DNA from: Candidatus Microbacterium stercoravium
GTDB taxonomy: Bacteria > Actinomycetota > Actinomycetes > Actinomycetales > Microbacteriaceae
DNA: 49,606 nt
Direction of reading: 5' to 3'
Assembly (NCBI GenBank): GCA_019117025.1
Contig: DXAM01000026.1
Span: 1-49,606 of the forward strand
The notes below the pieces were generated by a model, which saw only the letters and a list, made by a program, of their open reading frames with translations, did no database searches and had not been told where the DNA came from. Shown here piece after piece: positions 38,626 to 45,513 of this stretch (positions within the stretch are counted from its first letter, which is position 1; each line of letters begins with the position of its first letter). Position numbers and translations under genes: made by a program.

Positions 38626-39831
38626 GTGGTGAGGGGATCCAGGCGCGCCGCGCGCGCCAAAGCAGGCCTTCTCGAGGCCGTGGGCGCGGCCGCGGCGCTG
38701 TCGGCCGGCATCGTCATCGGCGGCACAGCGCTCTCGTTCGCCATCGCGCGCAAGGTCGTCACGCCTGCGACGAAGAGGCTCGCCGACGTCGAGATCCTCG
38801 ACATCGACCGCCGGGCGCAGACGATCACGCTGGCGCGCACCCCGGATACCGTGCTGCCGGGCCGATACGGCCTGTTCGTCCACGGCGCGCGCGACTATCT
38901 GAAGATCGGGTCGGTGCTCTCGGAGGCCGAGGGATCCGTCACGCGCAAGCTGCTCACGCATGTTGGCCCGGGGCAGCATCTCGCCGCGGCGGCGACGTTC
39001 AGCGGGTGGTACTTCGTGCACCCCGACGAACTGCACATCCCGTACGAGAACGTCGTGGTCGACGCACCCGTCGGACCGTGTCCGGCCTGGCTGTTCCCTG
39101 CGCCCGACGGCGGGGATGCATCGACGTGGATGATCGGCGTCCACGGCCGCGGCACCACGAGATCCGAGGTGCTGCGTGCGGCGCCCGTGTTCCGCGATGC
39201 CGGCGTGACGAGCCTCATCGTGTCGTATCGGAACGACGGGGAGGCCGGGCGCTCGAGCTCCGGCCGCTACGGCCTCGGCGCGACCGAATGGCGCGACATC
39301 GAGGCGGCGATCCGGTTCGCACGCTCGCGGGGCGCTGAGCGGATCGTGCTCATGGGGTGGTCGATGGGCGGCGCGATCGCACTGCAGACCGTGCTGAACA
39401 CCGCCTATGCGCATCTCATCGACAGCGTCATCCTCGAGTCGCCCGTGGTCGACTGGCGCACCGTGCTCGATTTCCAAGCGCGCGCGCTGCGAGTGCCGTT
39501 CCCCGTCACTCACATCGTGCGGCGGCAGCTCACCCTTCCGCGCTGGTCGCGCGCCGTGCGTTCGGGCAACGCGATCTCGCTCAACGACCTCGACATCGTG
39601 AGCCGCGCGCAGGAGCTCGCTCACCCGATCCTGCTGATGCACAGCGACGACGACGGCTTCGTGCCCTCGGAGGCATCGCACCTGCTGGCCGAGGCGCGCC
39701 CCGATCTCGTGCGCCTCGTGTCGTATTCGGAAGCGCGTCACACGAAGCTGTGGAACTACGACGAGGCCCGCTGGCGCCGCCACATCCTGGCTTGGCTGAG
39801 AGACCGGGGTCTCGGCGCCGACGTATCCTGA
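38626..39831 (+). CDS. membrane-anchored alpha/beta hydrolase
   Basis: 401 residues. An N-terminal hydrophobic segment (about 15-40, AVGAAAALSAGIVIGGTALSFA) probably anchors the protein. The hydrolase fold shows the oxyanion region WMIGVHGRGTTRSE, the nucleophile elbow LMGWSMGGAIAL (Ser in GWSMGG), the acid in LLMHSDDDGFVPS and the His in SEARHTKLWN. The substrate is unknown. Three GTG codons compete; 38626 is preferred because TAGGCT lies 6 nt upstream. It precedes zapE by 6 nt on the same strand, so the two may be co-transcribed. Confidence 0.87.
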   Translation: MVRGSRRAARAKAGLLEAVGAAAALSAGIVIGGTALSFAIARKVVTPATKRLADVEILDIDRRAQTITLARTPDTVLPGRYGLFVHGARDYLKIGSVLSEAEGSVTRKLLTHVGPGQHLAAAATFSGWYFVHPDELHIPYENVVVDAPVGPCPAWLFPAPDGGDASTWMIGVHGRGTTRSEVLRAAPVFRDAGVTSLIVSYRNDGEAGRSSSGRYGLGATEWRDIEAAIRFARSRGAERIVLMGWSMGGAIALQTVLNTAYAHLIDSVILESPVVDWRTVLDFQARALRVPFPVTHIVRRQLTLPRWSRAVRSGNAISLNDLDIVSRAQELAHPILLMHSDDDGFVPSEASHLLAEARPDLVRLVSYSEARHTKLWNYDEARWRRHILAWLRDRGLGADVS

Positions 39832-39837
39832 GAAGCG

Positions 39838-40872
39838 ATGACTTCTGCCCAGGCAACGACCGTCCAGCTCGCCGAGCGCCAGCCTCGCCTCACCGGGGAG
39901 GAGATGCTCGCGAGCCTCGTGCCGCCGCCGCAGTTCGAGCACGCGACCTTCGCGTCGTACCGCGCCGACCCGGCCTTCCCCTCGCAGCAGGAGTCCAAAG
40001 AGCTCCTGCAGCGCTTCGCGGCGAACGGATCGGCTCCGGTCGCGCGCGCGGGGCTCTTCTCCTTCGGCCGCAGGAACAAGCGCGCCCCGGAGATGAAGCC
40101 GGGCGTGTACCTCGACGGCGGCTTCGGCGTCGGGAAGACGCACCTGCTCGCGTCGATCTACCACGCGGTTCCGGCGCGGCGGAAGTACTTCGGGTCGTTC
40201 ATCGAGTACACGGCTCTCGTCGGTGCGCTCGGGTACAAGAACACCGTCGACCTGCTCACCGGATCCGCGCTGCTGTGCATCGACGAGTTCGAGCTCGACG
40301 ACCCGGGCGACACGATGGTCATGACCCGTCTGCTCGGCGAGCTGGTGAAGACCGGCACCCGCCTGGCCGCGACGAGCAACACGCCCCCGAACGCGCTCGG
40401 TGAGGGCCGCTTCGCCGCGCAGGACTTCCTGCGGGAGATCCAGTCCATGTCGAACAGCTTCGAGACGATCCGCATCGACGGCGTCGACTTCCGGCAGCGC
40501 TCGCTCGACGGCGGAGCTGTCGTGACCGACCCGTCCGCGTACGACGCGGCGCTCGCGAGCGGCGGCGGCGTGGCGTCGGACGACGACTTCGATGCGCTGA
40601 TCGCTCACCTCGCGCAGGTGCACCCGTCGCGGTACATCCGCCTCATCGAGGGCGTCGACATGGTGGGCCTGCGCGGCGTGCGGCAGCTGACGGATCAGTC
40701 GGAAGCGCTGAGGTTCGTCGCGTTCGTCGACCGCGTCTACGACGCACAGGTGCCGATCCGTGCCACGGGGCTCGCCCTCAGCGACGTGTTCTCCGACGAG
40801 ATGCTCGCCGGCGGGTACCGCAAGAAGTATCTGCGCGCCGTCTCGCGGCTCATCGCGTCGACGCACCCCTGA
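39838..40872 (+). CDS. zapE: cell division protein ZapE (AFG1-like ATPase)
   Basis: 344 residues. Walker A GGFGVGKT at 94-101 and Walker B ALLCIDEFELDD, then the sensor region RLAATSNTPP and the C-terminal helical part (SRYIRLIEGVDMVGLRGVRQLTDQSEALRFVAFVDRVYDAQ), which is diagnostic for AFG1/ZapE. ZapE promotes Z-ring constriction in proteobacteria; in actinobacteria the role is less clear. A TATCCT occurs 8 nt before the ATG, so an internal leaderless promoter is possible as well as read-through from the hydrolase gene. Confidence 0.9.
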   Translation: MTSAQATTVQLAERQPRLTGEEMLASLVPPPQFEHATFASYRADPAFPSQQESKELLQRFAANGSAPVARAGLFSFGRRNKRAPEMKPGVYLDGGFGVGKTHLLASIYHAVPARRKYFGSFIEYTALVGALGYKNTVDLLTGSALLCIDEFELDDPGDTMVMTRLLGELVKTGTRLAATSNTPPNALGEGRFAAQDFLREIQSMSNSFETIRIDGVDFRQRSLDGGAVVTDPSAYDAALASGGGVASDDDFDALIAHLAQVHPSRYIRLIEGVDMVGLRGVRQLTDQSEALRFVAFVDRVYDAQVPIRATGLALSDVFSDEMLAGGYRKKYLRAVSRLIASTHP

Positions 40873-40900
40873 AACATCCCGTTCATCCGGCGAGCGCTTC

Positions 40901-40939
40901 GTAACGCTCCGGAAATCCTCAGCGCACCCTGCGGGAAAC
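40901..40939 (+). promoter_or_regulatory. GlnR-type box upstream of amt
   Basis: GTAAC-n6-GAAAT (40901-40916), then a weaker CGCAC (40923-40927) and GAAAC (40935-40939). The first pair matches the GTnAC-n6-GAAAC GlnR consensus with one change. It is 53-91 bp before the amt start, like the box at glnA. Confidence 0.7.
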
Positions 40940-40991
40940 GCCGAGCGGCCAGCATGGGCTCATCCCCGGCCACTCGACCCTAAGGATGAAC

Positions 40992-42233
40992 ATGGACAGC
41001 GGAAACCTCGCGTGGGTGATCATGGCGACAGCGCTCGTGCTGCTGATGACCCCCGGCGTCGCCTTCTTCTACGGCGGACTCGTGAAGGCGAAGAGCGTTG
41101 TGAGCATGATGATGCTCAGCTTCGGCGCCATCGGCGTCGTGGCGGTGCTGTGGGTGCTGTTCGGATACAGCATGAGCGCCGTGTCCTCGCCCGGAAGCTT
41201 CGCGGGGAGCCCGTTCGCCGACTTCGGCCTGAGCGCGACGATCGCCGACGATCCCACGGGCGAGAACACGATCGGCGTCGCGTTCGGCGCGACCTTCGCC
41301 ATCATCACGGTCGCGCTGATCTCCGGAGCCATTGCCGATCGCGCGAAGTTCGGCGCGTGGATGGTGTTCGCAGCGCTCTGGGCGACGGTCGTGTACTTCC
41401 CGGTCGCGGCGTGGGTCTGGGGCGGCGGCTGGATCTTCAGCCTCGGATCGATGATGTTCCCCGACAGCGGCGTGGAGGTCATCGACTGGGCCGGTGGCAC
41501 GGCCGTGCACATCAACTCGGGCGCGGCAGCGCTGGCGCTGGCGATCGTGCTCGGAAAGCGCGTGGGCTTCCAGAAGGGCATCCAAAAGCCCCACAACGTG
41601 CCGCTCGTGATGCTCGGAGGAGCGCTGCTGTGGTTCGGCTGGTTCGGCTTCAACGCCGGTGTCACCGCCGCGCCGCTGGGGGAGGGCGGCAACCTGCAGA
41701 CAGGCCTCATCGTGATCAACACGATGGTGTGTCCGGCCGCGGCGATCCTCGGTTGGATCGTCGTCGAGAAGATCAAGGGCGGCAAGCCGACATCGGTCGG
41801 CGCCGTGTCGGGAGCCGTCGCGGGGCTCGTCGCGATCACACCGGCGTGCGCACACCTCGAGCCGGTGTGGGCGATCCTGCTCGGCATCGTGACCGGCGCG
41901 GTCTGCGCTCTCGCGGTCGAGCTCAAATGGAAGCTCGGCTACGACGATTCCCTGGATGTCGTGGGCGTCCACTTGGTCGGCGGCTTCACCGGCACGGTGT
42001 ACCTCGGCTTCTTCGCGATCGGCACGGGACTGTTCACGGGCGGCGGCTTCGAGCAGCTCGTCGTGCAGATCATCGGAGCGCTCGCCGTGCTCGTCTACTC
42101 CTTCGTCGTCGCTCTGATCCTCGGTTTCGCGATCGAGAAGACGATCGGCTTCCGGGTGAAGAACGAGGACGAGATCGCGGGCGTCGACGTGTCGGTCCAT
42201 GGCGAGGAGGGATACGCGATCGTCGCGCGCTGA
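40992..42233 (+). CDS. amt: ammonium transporter
   Basis: 413 residues from ATG 40992, which has AAGGA five nt upstream; an in-frame ATG at 40986 would put that sequence only 2 nt away. It has about eleven membrane helices and the AmtB motifs GGLVKAKSVVSMMMLSFGAI, DWAGGTAVHINSGAAALALA with the pore histidine, FGFNAGVTAAP, and VVGVHLVGGFTGTVYLG with the second pore histidine. It takes up ammonium at low supply. No glnK or glnD follows, unlike the usual amt operons; a hairpin ends the unit. A GlnR-type box precedes it. Confidence 0.94.
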   Translation: MDSGNLAWVIMATALVLLMTPGVAFFYGGLVKAKSVVSMMMLSFGAIGVVAVLWVLFGYSMSAVSSPGSFAGSPFADFGLSATIADDPTGENTIGVAFGATFAIITVALISGAIADRAKFGAWMVFAALWATVVYFPVAAWVWGGGWIFSLGSMMFPDSGVEVIDWAGGTAVHINSGAAALALAIVLGKRVGFQKGIQKPHNVPLVMLGGALLWFGWFGFNAGVTAAPLGEGGNLQTGLIVINTMVCPAAAILGWIVVEKIKGGKPTSVGAVSGAVAGLVAITPACAHLEPVWAILLGIVTGAVCALAVELKWKLGYDDSLDVVGVHLVGGFTGTVYLGFFAIGTGLFTGGGFEQLVVQIIGALAVLVYSFVVALILGFAIEKTIGFRVKNEDEIAGVDVSVHGEEGYAIVAR

Positions 42234-42242
42234 TCGATGCGG

Positions 42243-42288
42243 CGCGCGGCACGGGCACGGATCCTTCGGGGCGTGCCTGTGCCGCGCG
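42243..42288 (+). terminator. hairpin terminator after amt
   Basis: 17-bp arms with one mismatch (CGCGCGGCACGGGCACG against CGTGCCTGTGCCGCGCG) and a 12-nt loop, 9 nt after the amt stop. It shows that amt is transcribed alone. Confidence 0.8.
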
Positions 42289-42306
42289 TTCGGTCGGGCC
42301 GCGCGA

Positions 42307-42312
42307 TAGCGT
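42307..42312 (+). promoter_or_regulatory. -10 element of leaderless aldo/keto reductase promoter
   Basis: TAGCGT lies 6 nt before the ATG at 42319. Confidence 0.5.
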
Positions 42313-42318
42313 ACGGGT

Positions 42319-43317
42319 ATGGATTACGCACCTCTCGGATCAAGCGGGCTCGTCGTCTCGGCGCTCGGCATCGGCTGCAACGCCTTCGGGCGCCGCATCG
42401 ACCAGGACCAGACGACGGCGGTCGTGAGTGCCGCGCTCGATGAGGGGGTGAACTTCTTCGACACGGCGGACACGTACGGCACCGGTGCGTCGGAGGAGCT
42501 GCTCGGCCGAGCGCTGGGGACGCGCCGTGACGAGGTCGTGATCGCGACGAAGTTCGGCATGGACATGGGGCAGGCGTACCCGGGCGCGCAGCGCAATCGC
42601 GCCAGTCGCGGATACATCGCGCGCGCCGTCGAGGGCTCGCTCTCCCGGCTCGGCACCGACCACATCGATCTGTACCAGCTGCACGCGCCGGATCGCATCA
42701 CGCCGATCGACGAGACGCTCCGCGCGCTCTCCGACCTCGTCGCCGCCGGCAAGGTGCGCTACATCGGCTGCTCGAACCTCGCCGCGTGGGAGGTCGCCGA
42801 CGCGGCGCGTGCGGCCGAGGCGATCGGGTCGGAGCGGTTCATCACGGCGCAGAACGAATACTCGCTCTACAACCGCAGCGCCGAGGCCGAGCTCGTGCCG
42901 GCGCTGTCGCAGTACGGCATGAGCCTGCTGCCGTACTTCCCCCTGGCGTACGGCCTCCTGACCGGAAAGTACACGGCGGACGGTGCGCCGGAGGGGACGC
43001 GCCTGGCCACCGAGAGCGCGCGCTTCGACGCGGCGAGGTGGGATGTCGTCGAGGGCATCCGCGCCTTTGCGGCAGACCGCGGGATCTCGATGCTCGACGT
43101 GGCCCTCGGCGGCCTGCGCGCGCAGCCGCGGATCGACACGATCATCGCCGGCGTCACGCGCCCCGAGCAGGTCGCGCAGAACGCCGCGGCGGTCGAATGG
43201 TCGCCGTCGCCCGAAGACCTCGATGCCCTCGACGAGATCGTCGAGCCGGGATCCGGCACGGGGTACGCGACCTACGCGCCGGCCGCCCGTCGCGGCAGAA
43301 CGGGCACCGCCTCCTGA
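42319..43317 (+). CDS. aldo/keto reductase
   Basis: 332 residues, NADPH-dependent oxidoreductase. The catalytic tetrad is visible: Asp and Tyr in FFDTADTYGTGASEELLG, Lys in VIATKFG, and His in DLYQLHAPD. The cofactor region SQYGMSLLPYFPLAYGLLTGKY fits the AKR potassium-channel-beta/general-stress branch. The substrate is not predictable. The start is supported by TAGCGT 6 nt upstream. It is downstream of the amt terminator and probably a single-gene unit. Confidence 0.92.
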   Translation: MDYAPLGSSGLVVSALGIGCNAFGRRIDQDQTTAVVSAALDEGVNFFDTADTYGTGASEELLGRALGTRRDEVVIATKFGMDMGQAYPGAQRNRASRGYIARAVEGSLSRLGTDHIDLYQLHAPDRITPIDETLRALSDLVAAGKVRYIGCSNLAAWEVADAARAAEAIGSERFITAQNEYSLYNRSAEAELVPALSQYGMSLLPYFPLAYGLLTGKYTADGAPEGTRLATESARFDAARWDVVEGIRAFAADRGISMLDVALGGLRAQPRIDTIIAGVTRPEQVAQNAAAVEWSPSPEDLDALDEIVEPGSGTGYATYAPAARRGRTGTAS

Positions 43318-43406
43318 CGCCGATCCGATTCGGCCAATCCGTTTCTCGGAGCGCAACGAACCTTCTCTGACAGCCGCCGGACGCGGCTCGAACGAAGGAG
43401 ACAATC

Positions 43407-43787
43407 ATGCGTTTCATCCCGACCAAGGTCCATGGCGTCCTCGACTATCTCGTCGGCATCGCTCTGATCGCCGCACCGTGGCTGTTCGGCTTCGCGAGCG
43501 TCGGCGGCGCCGCCGTCGTGATTCCGATCGTGCTCGGCATCGGCCTCATCGTGTACAGCCTGTTCACGCGATACGAATGGGGACCGTTCGGCGTCATCCC
43601 GATGCCCGTGCACCTCGTCTTCGACCTCGTGGCGAGCGCCTTCCTGGCGGCGTCGCCGTGGATCTTCGGTTTCGCCGATGAATCCCTGAATGTGTGGCTG
43701 CCGCACCTCGTCGTGGGAATCACGGTGATCGTCGTCGTGATCTTCTCGAAGCCGCAACCGGCGGCTGAGGCGCGGCTCCGGGTGTGA
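43407..43787 (+). CDS. SPW repeat membrane protein
   Basis: 126 residues with two SPW-type repeats: HGVLDYLVGIALIAAPWLFGFA at about 9-30 and HLVFDLVASAFLAASPWIFGFA at about 68-89, each followed by a second helix, giving four membrane segments. The family is small and of unknown function. GAAGGAG precedes the ATG at 43407 by 5-6 nt. It converges on the CueP-like gene with 108 bp between them, in which I see only short imperfect inverted repeats and no gene. Confidence 0.87.
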   Translation: MRFIPTKVHGVLDYLVGIALIAAPWLFGFASVGGAAVVIPIVLGIGLIVYSLFTRYEWGPFGVIPMPVHLVFDLVASAFLAASPWIFGFADESLNVWLPHLVVGITVIVVVIFSKPQPAAEARLRV

Positions 43788-43895
43788 GGGCGGACATCGT
43801 TCCGGGTGAGCCGTCGTCGCCCCGCGAGGCGCGGCACGGCGATCCCGCGACGGGGATGTGCTCCCCGCGCGTGCGCCCGCGAGCCGTGCGCGGCC

Positions 43896-44486
43896 TCAGG
43901 ACTCGTCGAGTCGGAGCGTGGTCAGGCAGGTCGCATCGTCGTCGCTGCTCGAGAACGACCGCTGACCCGTGAGCCCATCGAGGGTGACCTCGATCGTCCC
44001 GCGCACGTCGCGCGGGAGCCAGAAGCCGACGAATCCGTTGTCGAAGGTGGTCACCTGTTCGTCGACGACGAGATCGCCCGTGGCGTCGTCGACGATGCGG
44101 ACGCCGATCTCCTGGTTCGCGAGCTCGCCGCGGCAGGTCGTCAGGGAGTGGAAGAAGCACTCGTGGGTCTGATCGACGTAGGGGGCTATGGACAGATAGA
44201 AGCGGTCGTCGTCGAGGCGGACCACGACCTCCTGCTCGGCATCGGCGAGGAGCAGCTGATCCGCGTGCACGGACGCGACCAGATCGGTCGGACGCTCGGC
44301 CACCGGCAGTCGGTCGAGGTGGTCGATGATCTGCTCGCCGTCCATGCCGCCGAGATCGTGCTCGTTCAGGAATGCGCTCGGGTCCGCGGAACCGGTCCGT
44401 GCGGGGCCGGCTTCAGGGGCGGCGGCCGAGCAGCCGACGAGGGCGAGGGAAAGCGCTGCCGTGGCGGCGACCAGGAATCGTCTCAC
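43896..44486 (-). CDS. cueP: CueP-family copper-binding lipoprotein
   Basis: 196 residues from GTG 44486; an in-frame ATG at 44507 would add seven residues. The signal MRRFLVAATAALSLALVGC ends in a lipobox (LVGC), so the mature protein is lipid-anchored outside the membrane. Diagnostic CueP motifs are DLGGMDGEQIIDHLDRLPVAERP, the near-invariant APYVDQTHECFFHSLTTCRGEL, NGFVGFWLPRDVRG and DDDATCLTTLRL, with three cysteines that bind or reduce copper in the enterobacterial protein. CAGAAT lies 6 nt before the GTG, a near -10. No copA or cueR is nearby. Confidence 0.88.
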   Translation of the reverse strand: MRRFLVAATAALSLALVGCSAAAPEAGPARTGSADPSAFLNEHDLGGMDGEQIIDHLDRLPVAERPTDLVASVHADQLLLADAEQEVVVRLDDDRFYLSIAPYVDQTHECFFHSLTTCRGELANQEIGVRIVDDATGDLVVDEQVTTFDNGFVGFWLPRDVRGTIEVTLDGLTGQRSFSSSDDDATCLTTLRLDES

Positions 44487-44628
44487 ACCACCATTCTGCC
44501 GCACCATCCTGTGACGGTTGGCCGTGGGCCAGCGGCGCCGAACAGAAGAATCGCGATCCGCCGATGACGACTGATCGCGGAACCCGGTGTGCGAATCGGA
44601 GATGTCGTCGCTGCGGACGACGAACTTG

Positions 44629-44705
44629 TGGTGGGCGATGCGGGACTCGAACCCACGACCTCTTCCGTGTGAAGGAAGCGCGATAACCAACTGCGCCAAA
44701 CGCCC
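44629..44705 (-). tRNA. tRNA-Val (CAC)
   Basis: Minus-strand cloverleaf starting GGGCGTTTGGCGCAG. The anticodon arm is CTTCC-TTCACAC-GGAAG with anticodon CAC, the T-arm is GTGGG-TTCGAGT-CCCGC, and CCA is encoded. The acceptor stem has one T6-T67 mismatch. Confidence 0.93.
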
Positions 44706-44838
44706 ATATTCGGATTTCCGTGCCGTGCGGCACAAGAATTCATAGTACAGGAGATCGGTGACGTGCTCGAACGCGGGTGATCGCCGGGGGTGTCGCAGGC
44801 CGTCGTCGCCGCGGACACGCCCGGAAGTGCGGCCTGGT

Positions 44839-44867
44839 TTGGTCGGTCCCGCGATCGGGGGTAATCT
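44839..44867 (+). promoter_or_regulatory. promoter of the tRNA-Gly/Cys/Val cluster
   Basis: TTGGTC (44839-44844), a 17-nt spacer and TAATCT (44862-44867), about 39 nt before the first tRNA-Gly. Confidence 0.6.
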
Positions 44868-44905
44868 ATTCCAAGTGCCCGACCGGAAGGCCGGGGACGC
44901 GAAAT

Positions 44906-44978
44906 GCGGATGTAGCGCAGTTGGTAGCGCATCACCTTGCCAAGGTGAGGGTCGCGAGTTCGAGTCTCGTCATCCGCT
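44906..44978 (+). tRNA. tRNA-Gly (GCC), copy 1
   Basis: Acceptor GCGGATG / CATCCGC, anticodon arm TCACC-TTGCCAA-GGTGA with anticodon GCC, T-arm GCGAG-TTCGAGT-CTCGT. CCA is not encoded. It differs from copy 2 by one D-loop base. Confidence 0.96.
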
Positions 44979-44981
44979 CGA

Positions 44982-45026
44982 GTGCAGGATCCTTCGGGAT
45001 CAGGTACGCGGGTTCGACTCCTGCAC
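44982..45026 (+). other. tRNA-like remnant between tRNA-Gly and tRNA-Cys
   Basis: 45 nt with a perfect 7-bp acceptor-like stem (GTGCAGG 44982-44988 and CCTGCAC 45020-45026), an internal hairpin GATCC-TTCG-GGATC and a T-arm-like GCGGG-TTCGACT-CCTGC. D-arm and anticodon arm are missing. It abuts the first base of tRNA-Cys. Confidence 0.5.
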
Positions 45027-45097
45027 GGTGGCGTGGCCGAGAGGCTAGGCACCGGCCTGCAAAGCCGTTTACACGGGTTCGAATCCCGTCGCCACCT
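45027..45097 (+). tRNA. tRNA-Cys (GCA)
   Basis: Acceptor GGTGGCG / CGCCACC, anticodon loop CTGCAAA with anticodon GCA closed by CGGC/GCCG, T-arm ACGGG-TTCGAAT-CCCGT. CCA is not encoded. Confidence 0.95.
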
Positions 45098-45122
45098 CGT
45101 GATAATTTCATAGCCTTCATTG

Positions 45123-45194
45123 GCGCGATTAGCGCAGCGGTAGCGCGCTTCCCTGACACGGAAGAGGTCACTGGTTCGATCCCAGTATCGCGCA
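45123..45194 (+). tRNA. tRNA-Val (GAC)
   Basis: Acceptor GCGCGAT / ATCGCGC, anticodon arm CTTCC-CTGACAC-GGAAG with anticodon GAC, T-arm ACTGG-TTCGATC-CCAGT. CCA is not encoded. Confidence 0.96.
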
Positions 45195-45197
45195 CGG

Positions 45198-45217
45198 AAG
45201 CCCCCGCGAGGGGGCTT
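45198..45217 (+). terminator. rho-independent terminator after the tRNA cluster
   Basis: AAGCCCCC-GCGA-GGGGGCTT followed by TTTG, right after tRNA-Val(GAC). Confidence 0.85.
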
Positions 45218-45225
45218 TTGCATCC

Positions 45226-45298
45226 GCGGATGTAGCGCAGCTGGTAGCGCATCACCTTGCCAAGGTGAGGGTCGCGAGTTCGAGTCTCGTCATCCGCT
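45226..45298 (+). tRNA. tRNA-Gly (GCC), copy 2
   Basis: Same sequence as copy 1 except C for T in the D-loop (GCGCAGCTGG against GCGCAGTTGG). It lies beyond the terminator of the first cluster, 320 bp from copy 1. Confidence 0.96.
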
Positions 45299-45305
45299 CA
45301 GTATC

Positions 45306-45336
45306 AAGAAGAGGCCTCCTCCGGGGGCCTCTTCTT
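45306..45336 (+). terminator. hairpin terminator after tRNA-Gly copy 2
   Basis: Perfect 11-bp arms AAGAAGAGGCC / GGCCTCTTCTT with a 9-nt loop. Confidence 0.8.
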
Positions 45337-45358
45337 CGTTCCCGGGACGATCGCGGGA

Positions 45359-45382
45359 CCGCGCCGATCGTGATCGGCGCGG
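45359..45382. repeat. strong inverted repeat upstream of thrS
   Basis: CCGCGCCGATC-GT-GATCGGCGCGG, perfect 11-bp arms, in the 177-bp stretch between the tRNA terminator and thrS. That stretch holds no convincing gene. The repeat is upstream of the predicted leaderless start and so is not a thrS leader structure. Confidence 0.6.
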
Positions 45383-45501
45383 TGAACAGCAGGCGGAATG
45401 CGCGGCGCGCCGAGAACGATGGAGCGCCGAGCGCGCGCGAGACGGCCGCGCAGTTCGGCCTCGCCCTCCCCGTGGAGGAAGGACGGGATCCGACGGGCCC
45501 A

Positions 45502-45507
45502 TAGAAT
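45502..45507 (+). promoter_or_regulatory. -10 element of leaderless thrS promoter
   Basis: TAGAAT lies 6 nt before the GTG at 45514, the best match to the TANNNT pattern in the window. Confidence 0.65.
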
Positions 45508-45513
45508 GTATGG

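Noticed and set aside
44906..45298. Duplicate tRNA-Gly as an att site for an integrated element
   Set aside because: The two copies are full functional tRNAs 320 bp apart with only other tRNAs between them; no integrase or foreign genes.
45299..45513. T-box or other leader upstream of thrS
   Set aside because: TAGAAT 6 nt before the GTG predicts a leaderless message, and no specifier stem or antiterminator is visible.
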